Origin: Brachyhypopomus gauderio
Taxonomy: Eukaryota; Chordata; Actinopteri; Gymnotiformes; Hypopomidae
DNA length: 64,000 nucleotides
Assembly (NCBI RefSeq): GCF_052324685.1
Contig: NC_135214.1
Coordinates: 793,501 to 857,500, forward strand
Reading direction: 5' to 3'
Positions 22,351 through 35,800 of this stretch are shown here, piece after piece (positions within the stretch are counted from its first letter, which is position 1; the number at the start of each line of letters is the position of its first letter). The position numbers were made by a program, and so were the translations under genes. The notes below the pieces were generated by a model. The model was not told the DNA's origin. It did no database searches and saw nothing but the letters and a program-made list of their open reading frames with translations.

Positions 22351-22605
22351 AAAGGGGAAAATGTGTTCCAAGTAATTATAAATCAGGGGAGAGATAATGG
22401 GGAAAGGGCTAATGACAGGCTAGTCAGACATGAACAACAAGAAGACTGCTGACACATGTATTATCGGTGTTGTAGTCTGGGATGACTGGTAGGGTAGAGC
22501 CTTGGTCCATACATGGAACATGAGACCTCTGAGCTACATAACATAAAATCCCATTATGTTATTGGTGACCTCCATGAAGAAAATAATTGTTCAGCCTGGA
22601 CTTTC

Positions 22606-22620
22606 AGTTTCATAGTGACT
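22606..22620 (+). promoter_or_regulatory. Decayed ISRE-like site upstream of gene 1
   Basis: AGTTTCATAGTGACT keeps the first half of an interferon-stimulated response element (AGTTTCNNTTTC) but has lost the second TTTC. It occupies the place of the good site at 51553-51567 in gene 2. Function is doubtful. Confidence 0.4.
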
Positions 22621-22639
22621 AACCTACACCACAGCCCTG

Positions 22640-22746
22640 ATAAAGCAGGCAGTGTACAGCTGAATTCAGAAGAAGCATTTCGAGACGGACAGAGAGGTGC
22701 AAACACAGAGTAGCAAAGGAAGGAGCAAATCACTCTTCTTACAAAG
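22640..22746 (+). other. IFI44-like gene 1, putative 5' untranslated exon 1
   Basis: Aligns with 51590-51689 upstream of gene 2 (shared 'gacagagaggt', 'ggaaggagcaa', 'tcactcttcttac'). Ends ACAAAG followed by GTAAGA, a good splice donor. The 5' limit is a guess. It contains no ATG in frame with the coding exons. Confidence 0.6.
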
Positions 22747-23803
22747 GTAAGAGATGCTGTGTGTTGGGTTGGGCTTCTTAACACTTCACATGAAGACTAA
22801 GGGAGTAGTTCATACTTGCTAAATAGAGAAGATAAATGTAACATAGAGAATATAACAATATACTTGCATGCAGTAAGGACATACGCATATGTAAGGACAT
22901 ACGCAAATAAATGATTAATTAGTCCATTTGATTGGTTAAATCATGTCACGTTCATTAGGTTAGATGTAGCCATTGCAGAATACATAACTTTATTCAATTT
23001 TTTAATATTTTGACCAATTTGCTATGACTACTACATTGGAAAAGGCATTTTATTCAGTTGAAATAATTTTATTAAATGTGTAGATTAACAAATAATCTCA
23101 TGCACTTCTATCACGTTATCATCATTACTTGATGTGACTGAAATGACTTAAACCCTGGAATGAAATGAAACAATATATATTTATAAAAGACCTTCAGGTT
23201 AGACTAAGGAGCGGAGTCAGATGGCAGGGGAGTGTCTTTACTTTCCATCAGTGATGTTACACACAATAATTGATGCCACTACTCTCTCAAATTACTGACT
23301 ACAATACATCTCAAAATACTGACTACATTATTCATGTTAGTAGCTTTGCTTTTTTACAAGAAATATGAGTTTCCATAATTTCATATTTTATATTAGTAAA
23401 TGTGCAAATGACATGCTTAGAACCAGCACAAAATTTTTAAAGGGAAATTAGTCGCCTCTATCCTATTTGAGTTAGAACTGCACATCAGCATTGACCAAGA
23501 AATACTTAGTGTTACAAATGTTTTGGGAAAACTCTTGGGTCAGAACACTCATATGTGACAAACAAGTTTAATCTCGACGTTAGTTACAAGGAGTTTTGGG
23601 AAATTTAAGAATGTTTTTAAGTACGAGGTCACGGAGTACTTAGCGTTATGAATGTTTCGGGAAATGCACCCAAAACTGTGGCAGAACATTGATTTTGATT
23701 AATTTTACAAGAGGTCTTTGTGTATCTTTGAGTTAGAAGTAAACCAATATAAACTTCCATTTAATTAATAATGAACAGACATCGGTTTTGTCTTTTTCTA
23801 CAG

Positions 23804-23836
23804 ATTCAGTCATGGGAGAGAACCAATCCAAACCTG
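23804..23836 (+). CDS. ifi44-like: Gene 1 exon 2: start codon and myristoylation-like N-terminus
   Basis: Acceptor ...ttctacag, then ATTCAGTC and the ATG at 23812 coding MGENQSKP, then donor GTGAGT (phase 1). The phase fits the Ig exon 14 kb downstream. The exon is too short to find by ORF length. Gene 2 has no counterpart. Confidence 0.8.
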
Positions 23837-26800
23837 GTGAGTTTAAATTATATCAAATATATATATATTATATCGCTGACATATTAAGACTTTCAATTAA
23901 CCAGAGTTTAATATCTAATCTAGATTCAAGTGGTATTTGACAGACAGAATAATCTCACAAATGGAAAGTTTTCAAATAGTTGTAGCAAATACACTGGTTA
24001 TTTATGAATTATTAACGGGGCACTATCCTGATTGCTCAGGAACCAATATTGTGATAACAGAAATAGGTGGAATATTGTTAATCAGTCTCATTACCAAAGG
24101 GTTAGGGACCCGTCAGAATATCTTGCGGCCCGGGACAGAATTTAATTGTTATTGGCGGGAGCGGGAATTTAATTAGTCCAGGCGAGGCTGGAGCGGGAAC
24201 ACATGTACATGTACAAAAATCCCGCAAATTAATAAAAAGTCTAGAAAATTATAATAATAATAACGCAATGATTTTCATGCATAAGGAACAGGACGAAAAC
24301 TACTAATCATTCAGTAAGTAAGCAATAAACTAATTAAATATATTGGCTAAGCAACTGATCACGTGAACATGAAGTGTGCGTCATTTTGATACAGAAATGG
24401 CAGAGACTAGACAGTCAACCAGTTTCAGCTGTGGAAAATTATATTAAAACAGGCGACTACACCACAATTAAGCCAACTACAGGAAAGTGATGTATGGAAG
24501 TCATATTCCATTGTAATTAATGGAGATGGAAATCGTCTACCATTTGCTTGTTGTGATAGATGTCAGAAAGTGTTGGTGTACGTCACCTGACGGCATGTGT
24601 TTGGACTGTGGTAACAAATGGGACAGCAAGGGCCATCGCTATATTGCTGTTTTAATAAATACATAAGAAAATTTCAAGTACTAAATTTAATTAATTAAAT
24701 TCATATTAGGATTGCGGGAAGGCGACAGAAATGTGTATGTGGCGGGCGGAAGCGGGATTAAAACAAGCGATTTTTTGGTAGGAGCGGGACTAAAACAAGC
24801 GGGAGCGGGATTTAAAAAATCAGTCCCGCGCAGACCTCTAGGCTAAAGTACTTGAAAATGCTTGAAATTGTAACTACTTTGTTTCACAACAAATAGCTAT
24901 CTGACTGAACAGTTCTCTTGTATTACGTTAACAAATTCAAGCCTCTTGAAATTCAAGGACGAAACATGATACGTGATAAAAAGCTAATTATTTCGAATCA
25001 TTTCGAGTATATGTATAAATATTTAACTTAATTAAGTTTAAATTGTGGAGACTTAGCAGTGACGTCACAGACGTGGCTGGAGGGGCGCAGTCAAACTTGT
25101 TGCGCTGTTCACTTGAGGTTTACGCGAAGCTAAACTAAAATCAGTGTATGTTGGCCAAACAGAATTAACTTTAACTAAGAAAAGAAAATTAACTTGATTT
25201 GAAAGACTAGACGAAATGAAAGTAAGTTTGACGATGACACAAACTAGGTAAAATACTTTTCTTGAGAAAATCAAATAAAGAAGATAAAAAGAAGATAAAA
25301 TATAATAAAGAAAAATCTTCTTAGTGGTTGGACTCAGTTTGAGTTTGGTTGCGGTCTCTTGGCATCACTTCAACTCCTCTGTTGGTTGCGGTGTTTTGGC
25401 GTGAATCCAACGAGTTCCCCAATGAGATCTTTGCTTTCTCCTCGATCAAGGATTTTTAACTAACATTTAGGGACGTCATCGTAGGGCACTTCCTTGGTCA
25501 CTACGCTGTTGACCATTGGACTTTGATTACTGAATATTCATTACCTCTGCCCGGACAGGAGGTTCTCCGAGGGGGAGAGAGAGAGGAAAGGGGGGGGGGA
25601 GTCGTGACAACTGCCCTTCCCCCCAGGTCTGGTTAACGGGTGAAAAAAGGCAGAATAGCACAATTCAAGACAAAGGGAATTTCATATTCCTAAATAAATT
25701 GACTTTCATACTCTGCCTAAATAAGAATTAGTTTGGTTCTACCATTCTACGCATTGATCCGTTCTTAATTTCAACTTTTGGACTATAAATGACACATAAT
25801 GCACAGACAGGCATGAATCTGAGGTTACACAAGCACACATGAATATGCTTACTTTTGATTAATAGCACACAAACTAATACATAGAATATAGCATATTACA
25901 TGTTGATACTTGGTTATATATAAATCTATATTAATACTACACCAGAATACAAGTGTATAGATGGGTCTAAAATAATGCAGCACATGAATATTGCAGGGTT
26001 CGTACGGTCATGAAAAACCTGGAAAAGTTATGGAATTTAAAAATAGCAATTTCCAGGCCTGGATAAGTTTTGGAAAAAATAAAAATACTCAAATGTTTTG
26101 GAAAAGTCATGGAAATTTGCTTGACACAATAAATGTATGTCGTTCCGATAACCGGAGGAAAAAAATAAATATATATAATATAGCCATTTTTTTTCATTGT
26201 GCGGACCACTAACGTAACTTCACACGTTAGTTCACTGCGTTAGCGTCGGACTCCAAGCGGAGCTGTAGATTGTACTTTGATGTAAATCAGCGTAATGCTG
26301 GTAAATGCCGATTAAACAATGGCTGCTTCAGTTGGACAAATACAAGCTGTGGCTTGAGAAAGACAAGGACACGGGGCGTGCAAAATGTGCACTGTGTGGT
26401 TAACCAATTGGTTAACGATGGGGTTAGAGACTGAAAAGTCCGTTGTAAAGCAGTTTTCGTCGTTAAGCGCGAACATAGCCGCGGGAAGGTATTTTGCTTA
26501 GGGGGTGATGAAAGGGGGGGGGGGGGTAGTGTTGCGCTTTACGTCATAGTAAATATGCAAATACAAGCCCTACACTCTGAGTTTGACAGCAAGTACAGCA
26601 CACAAGATACATATACACCAGCTATTTAACAGAGAAATGCACTCTGCACAGCGGCAGGACAAACCACTGTCCTACCTCAGGGTTGCCAACTCTTAAGCAT
26701 TGAGCGTGAGACACACGCATTTGACTGTCTTCACACGCTCACACGCCACACATCCGAGTTCTCACGCCGAAAAAAAATCTAGTTTATTTACCTCTGATCT

Positions 26801-29800
26801 ACATCTATGATGCAATGAGTTACTAGTTCGCTCTGGCGCCAACCACCAGCGGTCGATCGCAATATATTACTTAACTTGTGTCCCCCCCATCGACAATTTA
26901 CACTCGCCACCACCTCCAGGTTCAAATCTCACTCCAAGCGATCTTGAAAAGTTGGCAACCCTGCTATCTTCTTTCTGCAGCTGCGCCCAGGTGTCCCATA
27001 AAACCCCAAACGTAGCCTTTCTCTCAGGGTTGGCACTAATGAAAGTCTTCATTAAAACGTGAATGTCCAAACTCTCCAAAATGTGACTGTGCACATGCAT
27101 AAGTGCTAGATGTGTCAGTCTCTTGTGTCATTGTAATGCGTAACCAGGTTTTCAGGCGGCACAGAGCAGAGAACGTTCTCTCAGATGAAGCGGCTGAGAC
27201 AGGAAGGCTGAGGCAAAGCTTTATAAAGTTTTCAGCTTGTTGGAAAACACTTCGTGTTTGAGGATGGAGCTTAGATATGCTTGTTGCTATGTCCTGCACG
27301 CTGTTGCACTGTGAACCTTGAATGACATCAAGTATTTTTAATTGAAGTTCCAGGCACACTCGGTCACCATTTAGCTGCTGTGGATGATGAACCAGATGAT
27401 TATTATTATTATTAGTAGTAGTAACAATATTTACTAAATGATTTTTTTCAGTTATTTGTTTTATTCATTTTTATGTTTTGGTATCTATCATTTTTCTTTA
27501 GTTACAGACGTTTGAAGTTATACTCGTAGTGCCCACAGGAGGTGCTGCAGCACCCCCAGCACCCCTACTTCCCGCGGTTATGAGCGCGAACCTAGATTTA
27601 GATACGCTTTAATCGTAAATACAGTATAGAAAAAAACTAACAATGTTCTTGTGCATACTGCGTGAGAAAGAGCGATCGCGTTGCCGAGATGGGCTGCGGT
27701 GGAGGCTGTGCTGCTTCAGCTTATCGTACACAACACTCTACAACACTACACTACACAACACACCAATCCACTACACTCTACAACACTCAACAGTGCTGCC
27801 ACTGCACCTCCGCGCACCGCGCGAAATTAAGAAAAGTCGGTCGTAACTCCGGTTCGTCGTTAGCCAGACCCGTCGGTAAGCGGGGACTCGCTGGCTTTTA
27901 GCCCGGATACGGCTTATAGCTACAACATTTTCCATTAAAAAAAACTTGGATGCGGCTTATATTGATATTGAAAATACGGTAAATGTTTCTTTTTTCAATT
28001 AAACCATGTGGCTTTTCATTAATTTATGATATACTGTGGAATTTTGGCCTGGATTTTTTCTTATTTTTCATGTCTACACATATGTTTAGAGAATGTATAG
28101 TCATTGAAATTTGTCTGAAAGTCATGGAAAAGTCATGGAAATTAATTGTCAAAAAAGTGTATGAACCCTGATATTGGTGTACGCAGGTCTCTATGACTAA
28201 CACACACAATTAATGAGCATGCATGTCTAGAATAGTAGGACACACATGAATATATACAGTCATGGCCGAAAGTGTTGGCACGCCATTGTAATAAAGCCTG
28301 TATTGTGTAAAATAAAGTAAATTAATCAGAAAATAAAACAGTAAATTAATCAGACAATTTCATTGCCTTACTGAAATAATCATTCAACATTTTTCCACTT
28401 AGCCTAGATTATATAAACATGCATTAAATGTTGTCAGAATCTGAAATACTTTATTGATCCCAGGGGGAAATTGCACTTGTTACAGCAGCAACCTATATAG
28501 GTATAAGCACTCACAAGAAGTAATTTACAGCAATAAAGAAAATTGCAATATGCATATCTAAAAATACAAGGACATAATGCAAAGCAAAATCTAATACAAT
28601 ATATAAAATTATATTATAAAATATGACTGTACATATGAGCTGTGCTGTGTTGTGCTGGAGTTCTTGGGAGATGGCAGCGTTGGCATTACTGGAAGATATT
28701 GCTAATGTCCGAATTCGCTGGGAGCGCATTTTCCGTGACCATTTTGATTTTTTGGCCCATGATGATGACTGGCTTATAAGCCATTCCAGATTTCCAAGAG
28801 CTGACCTCTTGTGCTGAGTTGGGTCCAGTTTTGGAGAGAGAAACGCGAGGAGTCGCGCATTGCCAGTTTCTTTACAGGTGCTGACATTGCTCGGCTTTCT
28901 GGCAGGGCTGGACTGGGACAAAAAATCGGCCCTGGCATTTTTGGTTTAGACTGGCCCCCATAGTTGCCAGGTTCGCGGTTTTCATGCCAAATTGGGCTAG
29001 TTTGAAAATCCAGCCGCGGGTAAAAATTCTGGGGTCGTGGGTGCGGTTTTTTGGGCTACTTTTGAGTTGGGCCACCGCGGGATTTACAAGTCAACACAAA
29101 GAATCGATCGAGATATAACACTTAATTTGTCTCCATTTTAAACACTCGCCGCCACCCCCCAGGCTGCTGAAGGGCAGGTTTTACACTGATTTTGTGCTGG
29201 ATATTTTTGTAGGACCTGGCAACCCTGACGGCCCCTCATAATTAGCAGAGCACAACCGACTTGTAATTTATGTATGTGGGGTACGACGTGGGAAAAAAAA
29301 TGACTGGTTAAAGTTATTGGATTCAATCTTAGCATTATTTACGCAATAATACACGAGAGGGAGTGCTATAACGTGTAATATTGGCACTGCTGTGCTGCGG
29401 TCGTAGGCACGAGGCCGCAGGCTGTTTATTAAAAGATTTTGAGTTAAAGAGGACGAGAAAATGCGACCTGTTTGGTTAAAAACACTCCCCCAGTTAAAAT
29501 AGTTCCATTCAATGGCTCGTTGCTAAACTTACACAACACTGGAACAGCCTTACCCAATAAATATTATAGAGGTAAATATACACAAAAACAATTGTTGATA
29601 AAGTTGTATTTATTAAAAATAATGTACAACAATTATTGACCATCCACGGCTGATTGGAGGTTCATTCTGTTCAGTACAGCTCTTAAACCAACGAAGCTGC
29701 TGATGCTATATAACTCTCCCTTCACGTTTCTGATGGATCCATAAAAACGTCATAAAAGCTGATTCATTTCATTTTTGTTGATAATACTAAAATCGACTGC

Positions 29801-32800
29801 AATGTCGTTGCTCTTTAACCAGGATGTAAATACATTAAGAGCCCAGGACATTTGATTTACGGTATTAACTTCATTTCTCTGCATTTCCAGCTCATCCAAA
29901 CCATTGTTTGTAAGCGTGACAAACCTTGGCTCATTGGAGGAATCAGGCTGGTCATTTATAGCTTCATCCTCCAGTTTCAGATCGAAACAAATGCTTTCGA
30001 AGCCAATAGATTTAACAAACTCCCTGTAATTAATTTTGATAATGTTGCTGCATGTTTGTAGTTGTTCTTCCGTTAGCAGTTTCCTCTGTATACTTTCATT
30101 GTTTAAGCCACACACAAATCTATCACGCAAAGCGTCTTGCAAATGAGCGTCAAATTCACAATGTTCAGACAGCTTCTTTAAAACTGCTACATACTGTGCC
30201 ACACTCTCACTTTCCTCCTGGTTTCTCTTGTGGAAACGAAATCTCTCCGCAATAATTATAGGCTTTGGAGAGAAGTGGTCACTTAAAATCCTCACGAGGT
30301 CTGCATACGGTTTAGCACCCGGTTTATCTGGGGCAAGCAAACTGCGCAATAATCCGTATGTCGTTGCACCAATCACACTCAAAAATACAGCGACTTTTTT
30401 CCTCCGGGACATCGTTCGTGTCAGCAAAATGTTCAAACCTCTCAACGTATGTCGACCATTGCTCCATGGACTCGTCAAAGGCATCAATATGACCAATGAG
30501 CGCCACCATTCTCGTAGTCATTCTTCTAGTCTGTTCAAAAATCTCCGCGACTAACGTCCGCCACGGTGGGTTACTTAACTCGTCGCCAATTTGTAATGTT
30601 TTCACCGTCTAACTGTGATATACATTACTTATGGATAGCATCAATATGCTGATCTATGAGATTAACACAACCAGACACATTTGTTGGGTTCAGCTACCTC
30701 GACATGTGCGTTGGTTTATTCGCTGTATGCCAACACATCCTTCATCTGTGTTATAGCACTCCCTACAGGTATAATGGAGGATTAACAGTTATAACACCAA
30801 TACATCACAAAAAATATGAGACTTGGAGCAGTTTGCAAAAGAAGAGTGGACCAAATTTCTAGTTGAGAGGTGTAAAAAGCTTGATGATTGTTATAGAAAG
30901 TGATTGATTTCAGTTATTTTTTCCAAAGGGTGTGCAACCAAATATTAAATTGAGGGTGCCAATAATTTTGTCCGGCCCATTTTTGAAGTTTTGTGTGAAA
31001 TTATGTCTAATTTGCCTTTTTTGTGTTGTTCCAATACACACAAAGGAAATAAACACGTGTATAACAAAACATGTATAATTGCAATAATTTTCTGGGAGAA
31101 ATACTTCATTTTCTGGAAAAAAGTTAGGGTTGCCATGACTGTATATGCATGCATGCTTTCACAATACAGTTCAAAACTACAAGGACATGTATATCTAACT
31201 ACTGAAACACATAGTAATACATGGATATGCATCAATGTGGGGTGATTGTGCAATAACAGGTATTCTGATAAAATCACTTAACACTAGAAGCGCCGCACCT
31301 CATTTACATACTTATACCTAGAAGCACGGAGGGCCGGTCTTCTGACCGCGTTCACCACCTACTACTAGCGCCGTGTTGTTTTCACCTACTTAAAGAGCGC
31401 CTCGCGCGACCGCTAAGTCTTTACACAGGGAAGCTGGAACTGACACATAATTAACGCTAGATGGCGTTTTTGTCAGGATTCGACCCAGGCGCATGCCTCC
31501 TGCTGCCACTAGGCGGAGCACGCGAGCTAGAACCAGGGGCAATCAAGCCCAATAGATTGCAGCTGTAAGCAGCCTATTTAATACGAGTGACTTCAGCAAC
31601 TCATTGCTGAAGTTGTTAGTTGTTCTGTGCACTCGCAGCCTAAGCCAGTTTCTCTTGCCTTCGTGCTATTTCTACGTTTCTCTCGTTCTCTAGTTTCTCT
31701 CTTGAGTGTTCTCAGGTTTTGTCTGTCTTACGTTCTGTTTTTTCCTTTCTGTTCTATGTCAGTTTGTTCTCCAGTGTTCTGGTTGACAGACTGACAGGTA
31801 ACCAGGTAGGAGCTGCAGGTCTTGTTACCTAAGCTTCATCTTTTGTTTCTTATTTTTTCTCCTTTCCCTTCCGACACGTTGAGGCACACTCTGTGTGATT
31901 TTTGTTTTCCCCGTTTTTTCTTTATTAGACGCATTGTATCCCGTTCCGCGTGTTTTTGTTTGTTTACTTACCTGGTCTGTACACACGTCGAGTTTCTCCG
32001 TTGGTTTCAGTTGGCTGTTTTTTGCTGTTCGTTTTAGTGGGTCGCGTTTGAGTCCTCATCACGTTTAAACCAACGCGTCACCGCCGCGATCGGTGGCGGC
32101 GCGTAACAGTTTTGTTGTTTTAGTTTTGTTTCTTGGTTAGTATAATAGTTTGCTTGGTTAGTGTAATAGTTTACTTATTTGTCTGTGTGTTATTCTGTTG
32201 GCATATATGTCACTATATTATCATGTTCGTACGGCACACCACTAACCCACTGGCCCGCACCCCCCACTGTGAAGCGTTAACGTCTTTTGTCTTACTAATG
32301 CAACAGACTGAGTTGGAACCTTCAACCCCCACATCCACAGAAAGCTTGTTCAGTACTCAAAGTACCAAAGTGAAGCCTATAGACTGAGCGAAAGCAAGTT
32401 TATTTGTATACTCAATGAATTACGCCAGTTCAAGTTTTAATGTCTAAAATTTGTATATGTTATACAGTCCAATGACAGCTGCCTCCCATCTCTCTTTAGT
32501 GTATATTGAATAGGTTTCGTTCCAACTCAACTCAACATTCAAAACACAGCTTAGGCGCAGTCTTTGTACATTTGCCACAGACCAGTCGCTTACATGTCTG
32601 GCAGATGTCATACGTTTTGTTCCCTGAACATCTGCCGACTTGGCATTGTTTTCTTTTTTAGGGCAGGCAAGGCGTTTCAGGTAAAATTCGCTTTTGTGCC
32701 ACTGCCCTAGTCGCTTTCACCACTTTCTGCTGTGCAATGACTGGTGCCTTCCTTCACCGAATGCAGTTGTGCCATTTGATCCATGACATTAACGCCACAT

Positions 32801-35800
32801 TTAGTCGTGTTGTATTAGGAAACTGTTTCAGGCAGTTTCTTTGCGCCATTATCAATTGAAACTGCCTAATGTATTGTGCTCAGGATGCATAATTTTTTTT
32901 AGGTTTTGCCTGATAAATTGTTAATTATTTTTCCAGCCCGCAACTAGGGATGTCCCGATCCAGCTTTTTGAACTTCCGATCCGATACCGATATTTATTTG
33001 CACTTCCGATCCGATACCGATATCGGCCGATACCGGCCTATCCGAGCATGTATTAAAGTTTAAAGTTATTTAGCCAACTTACTTTGTTGTCAAACTCATG
33101 TTGAAAAGCGTTTTACTCTTGATAACAAGTAGCCAGCTGAATTAGGTGTGTTTGAATAATACACAATGGTTGGTAAGGAGAAACTGACCTGTTTATTTAG
33201 CAATTAATAAACTCAAAATAGACAAAATATTAAATAACAAACAGAAATAGCATCAGTAAACCAAGGATTAAAAAGCCACAAGTGCAAATAATATTGTAAA
33301 TTATATTAAAAAAGCAAAACACACAACCTGAGTGGAAAATAGTCTATTATTAACATTAACATTAACATCCATCAGTGCTCTTGAACAAGTGTAAACCAAA
33401 GCTTAAAAAAAAATCCGTGCATATATCGTAAACTAATTAAAAGCAAAATGCCTTCTACTCCACACTTTGCTGCTCCATCCCCATCTATACACTCCCTTTA
33501 ATTCAAACGTTTCTGCCAGTGTTAGTTGTGTAGGACCTTTCTTTTTGTCTTCGGTTTTCTTTAGAAACTCGTCATGTTGTTTATGGTGGTATTTGGCTAA
33601 ATGCTTGATTAGATTGGTGGTATTAAAAGTTCTTACAGCTTTACCACCACGCTTGACTTTACTGTGGCATATGTTGCACTCTACCTCTTCGTTTTTGTCA
33701 TCCTTTAAGGTAAAATAATCCCACACAACTGACATTTTTACCAATAACTTCAAATTTACACGGCGGTCCGAGATGCCACGGAGCTAAATTGGGGCAGACG
33801 CTATGCTCGTGTGCTGGAAAATGCGGACCGGATTTTACTCTCACTGGAAAAACCACAGCAAAAACTGGAATGCATTATCTAAATGGGTGCGCTGGAAAAC
33901 CCGGATCGGACTTTAAAAAAAAAACTGGATCGGGAGTCTGGATCGGCATTTTCTCGTGCCTGCAAATCCGATACCGATACGCATTTTTTTGTTAATATCG
34001 GCGGCCAATCCGATCCAAATATCGGATCGGGACAACCCAACCCGCAACACATCTTTCAGATCGTGCCTGTGTACATGGGGGCATCTCACATCTGATTTTA
34101 TTCATCGTACCGACAATAGCGGTTTTGTTCGCCAAAAGGGTGTTTGCAAGTGCCAATGAAGTGAAGAAATTGTCAGTCGTTACATTTCTTCCTTTACCCG
34201 TGAAAGGCGCCATCAAATGCAAAATAATATTTTTGGAAAACCGTTGAGCAGCCGGCCTGCAAACTGTGCTTCTGTTCAAACGCCCAAACGCAGTTTTCAC
34301 TCAAACTGTGTAGCCACCCTGACTAATTTATAGTTTGCATTGCCTCATGAATGCTATTGTGAATAAAGTGGTCATAACAGCACCGCCCATGCTATCATCT
34401 CAGTTTTACATCGCTCGCAAAGGTATGCATTTATATGTGTAACTTGCATTGTAATTTATTCATTGTAATGCCAGTGTGTCAACAACGCATAAAAGCAGCC
34501 ATACATAATGGAATTCATTTACATAATAAGTGTCAGCCAACAGCTAGCCCTGGCAAAGAGGGATTATACCCGTGAAATATTTCCTTTGAGATATTGACTT
34601 GATAAGTAGGTTAGCATTCGCAGAATTCCTGCAAACTACTAAAGCATTTATCAGGCAATGTAAGACTCACTCAGTTTGAAAACCGTTGATGTAAACTTGT
34701 ATATAGTATGTATTAAATAATATTAATAAATGAATTATATATTTTATATATAAAAGTAAAACACTTTCACTTTTGATAAATGGGCGAATTCTGTTTTTTC
34801 TTTATGCACACTGAGTTTGAATTTTGTGATTAATTTTGTTTTGAAAACGATTGATCTTTATTTATTTATACTAAATATTAAATGACATACGAATCTTTGT
34901 GACACCCACTGGCAGAAAAGAGAATCACAGTCTTGAAGTGTAGGCGATGATGACAATATTACAGAGATACGAGCGAAATTGATTTAAACTAGCCTGTACA
35001 GGGTTTCTTTTAACGATGTAAAAACACTAGTTTATTAAAAGGACAATTCTGGGAAAAGTCGTGAAAGGAGGGTTCTGAAATTGTATCCAGTGCAAAGATA
35101 TAATTTTTTTTAGCTGCTGCGGTCAAATGACCGGCGCTCCGCGCTTCTAGGTATAAGTAGGTCGAACAGACGCAGCGCTTCTAGTAAGACGTCACAGCAA
35201 TCAAGTGACCGGCGCTTGGCGCTTTTAGTGTTAATACTGAGTACATGAAAGATCATAAGATGTGTCTTTATATCAACCACAGATCACATAATGTTCAAAT
35301 TTCAGAAGCACATGGTTCAACTTATGCCTGGGTCCTTTGTCCTGTGTCTTTAAGGGCTGGAAAACCGAATACTGGTTTTAGGAATAATTACCCTTTCCTT
35401 GGTTGGAAGGTTGTTGCGTTTGGTGTTTTTACATTGAGTTGGTTCCAGTAGGCTGGATTCCAATTCCATGTACAGTTCAGATTCGGAGTTACAAAGATCT
35501 CTGAAATATTTGCATCTTCAGTTCTGGATTTTAACACAGGACTTCCAATGTGTTGTAAATTGAGTTTAAAACTTGGGCAATCAGATAAGGCTGGAGTTTA
35601 GAGTTTTTTGAGTGTAGGTCCTTCCTGAGTTGTGAGCCCTGTGTCCTTCAAATGAAGGTTGATTCTTACCAGAACCCTTTGATGGCCTTTCTCGCAAGCT
35701 CAGGAGATCAGATGAGGTCAGAATTCTAAGCTTTGGGAGACGAAAACCATTGTGAATGTGGATTCCTTGGAGCCTGGTGATGGTGACTCTGGGAAAAGGG

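Larger units (their letters stand above)
25994..28170. mobile_element. Long-TIR hAT-like element, copy 2
   Basis: Starts CAGGGTTCGTACGG and ends GTATGAACCCTG. The 6-bp direct repeat ATATTG (25988-25993, 28171-28176) may be its target duplication. The right side lacks the long inverted arm seen in copy 1 and instead has a simple-sequence run of 'ctacaacact' type (27730-27795). It contains the uninterrupted TTAA target used by piggyBac A in copy 1. Confidence 0.7.
28257..31141 (+). mobile_element. Tc1-like element carrying other insertions
   Basis: The ends share CAGTCATGGC in inverted orientation and are flanked by TA (28255-28256, 31142-31143). About 30825-30905 reads LEQFAKEEWTKFLVERCKKL then DDCYRK and stop, like a Tc1-family transposase C-terminus, followed by a Tc1-like 3' region. 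The interior also contains a Harbinger transposase scrap, a MITE and a Gag/Crypton-like chimera, so the original transposase is largely lost. Confidence 0.6.
32560..34310 (-). pseudogene. piggyBac C transposase remnants, split by a hAT
   Basis: The minus-strand segment 34080-34240 reads GRNVTTDNFFTSLALANTLL then IVGTMNKIRCEMPP, the second catalytic Asp region. The segment 32560-32660 reads RCSGNKTYDICQTCKRLVCG then KCTKTAPKLC, the C-terminal cysteine-rich domain. The hAT at 32945-34040 lies between, and the part with the third Asp is not recognisable. Inactive. Confidence 0.75.
31282..35230 (-). mobile_element. piggyBac-type element C, with two nested insertions
   Basis: TTAA at 31278-31281 and 35231-35234. 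The ends CACTAGAAGCGCC and GGCGCTTTTAGTG are inverted repeats, and further inverted sub-terminal motifs ('cgcttctaggtataag' type) lie at 31310 and 35140. The interior has a minus-strand transposase remnant, a solo LTR and a hAT. About 32114-32540 and 34320-35100 hold no recognisable gene. Confidence 0.9.

Noticed and set aside
22513..22713. 66-codon + strand ORF near gene 1
   Set aside because: It overlaps the presumed promoter and 5' untranslated exon, has no motif, and does not join in frame with exon 2.
29636..30050. A host KIAA1958-like gene
   Set aside because: Only a short fragment with an internal stop is present, inside a transposon nest and joined to Gag sequence; no exon structure was seen.
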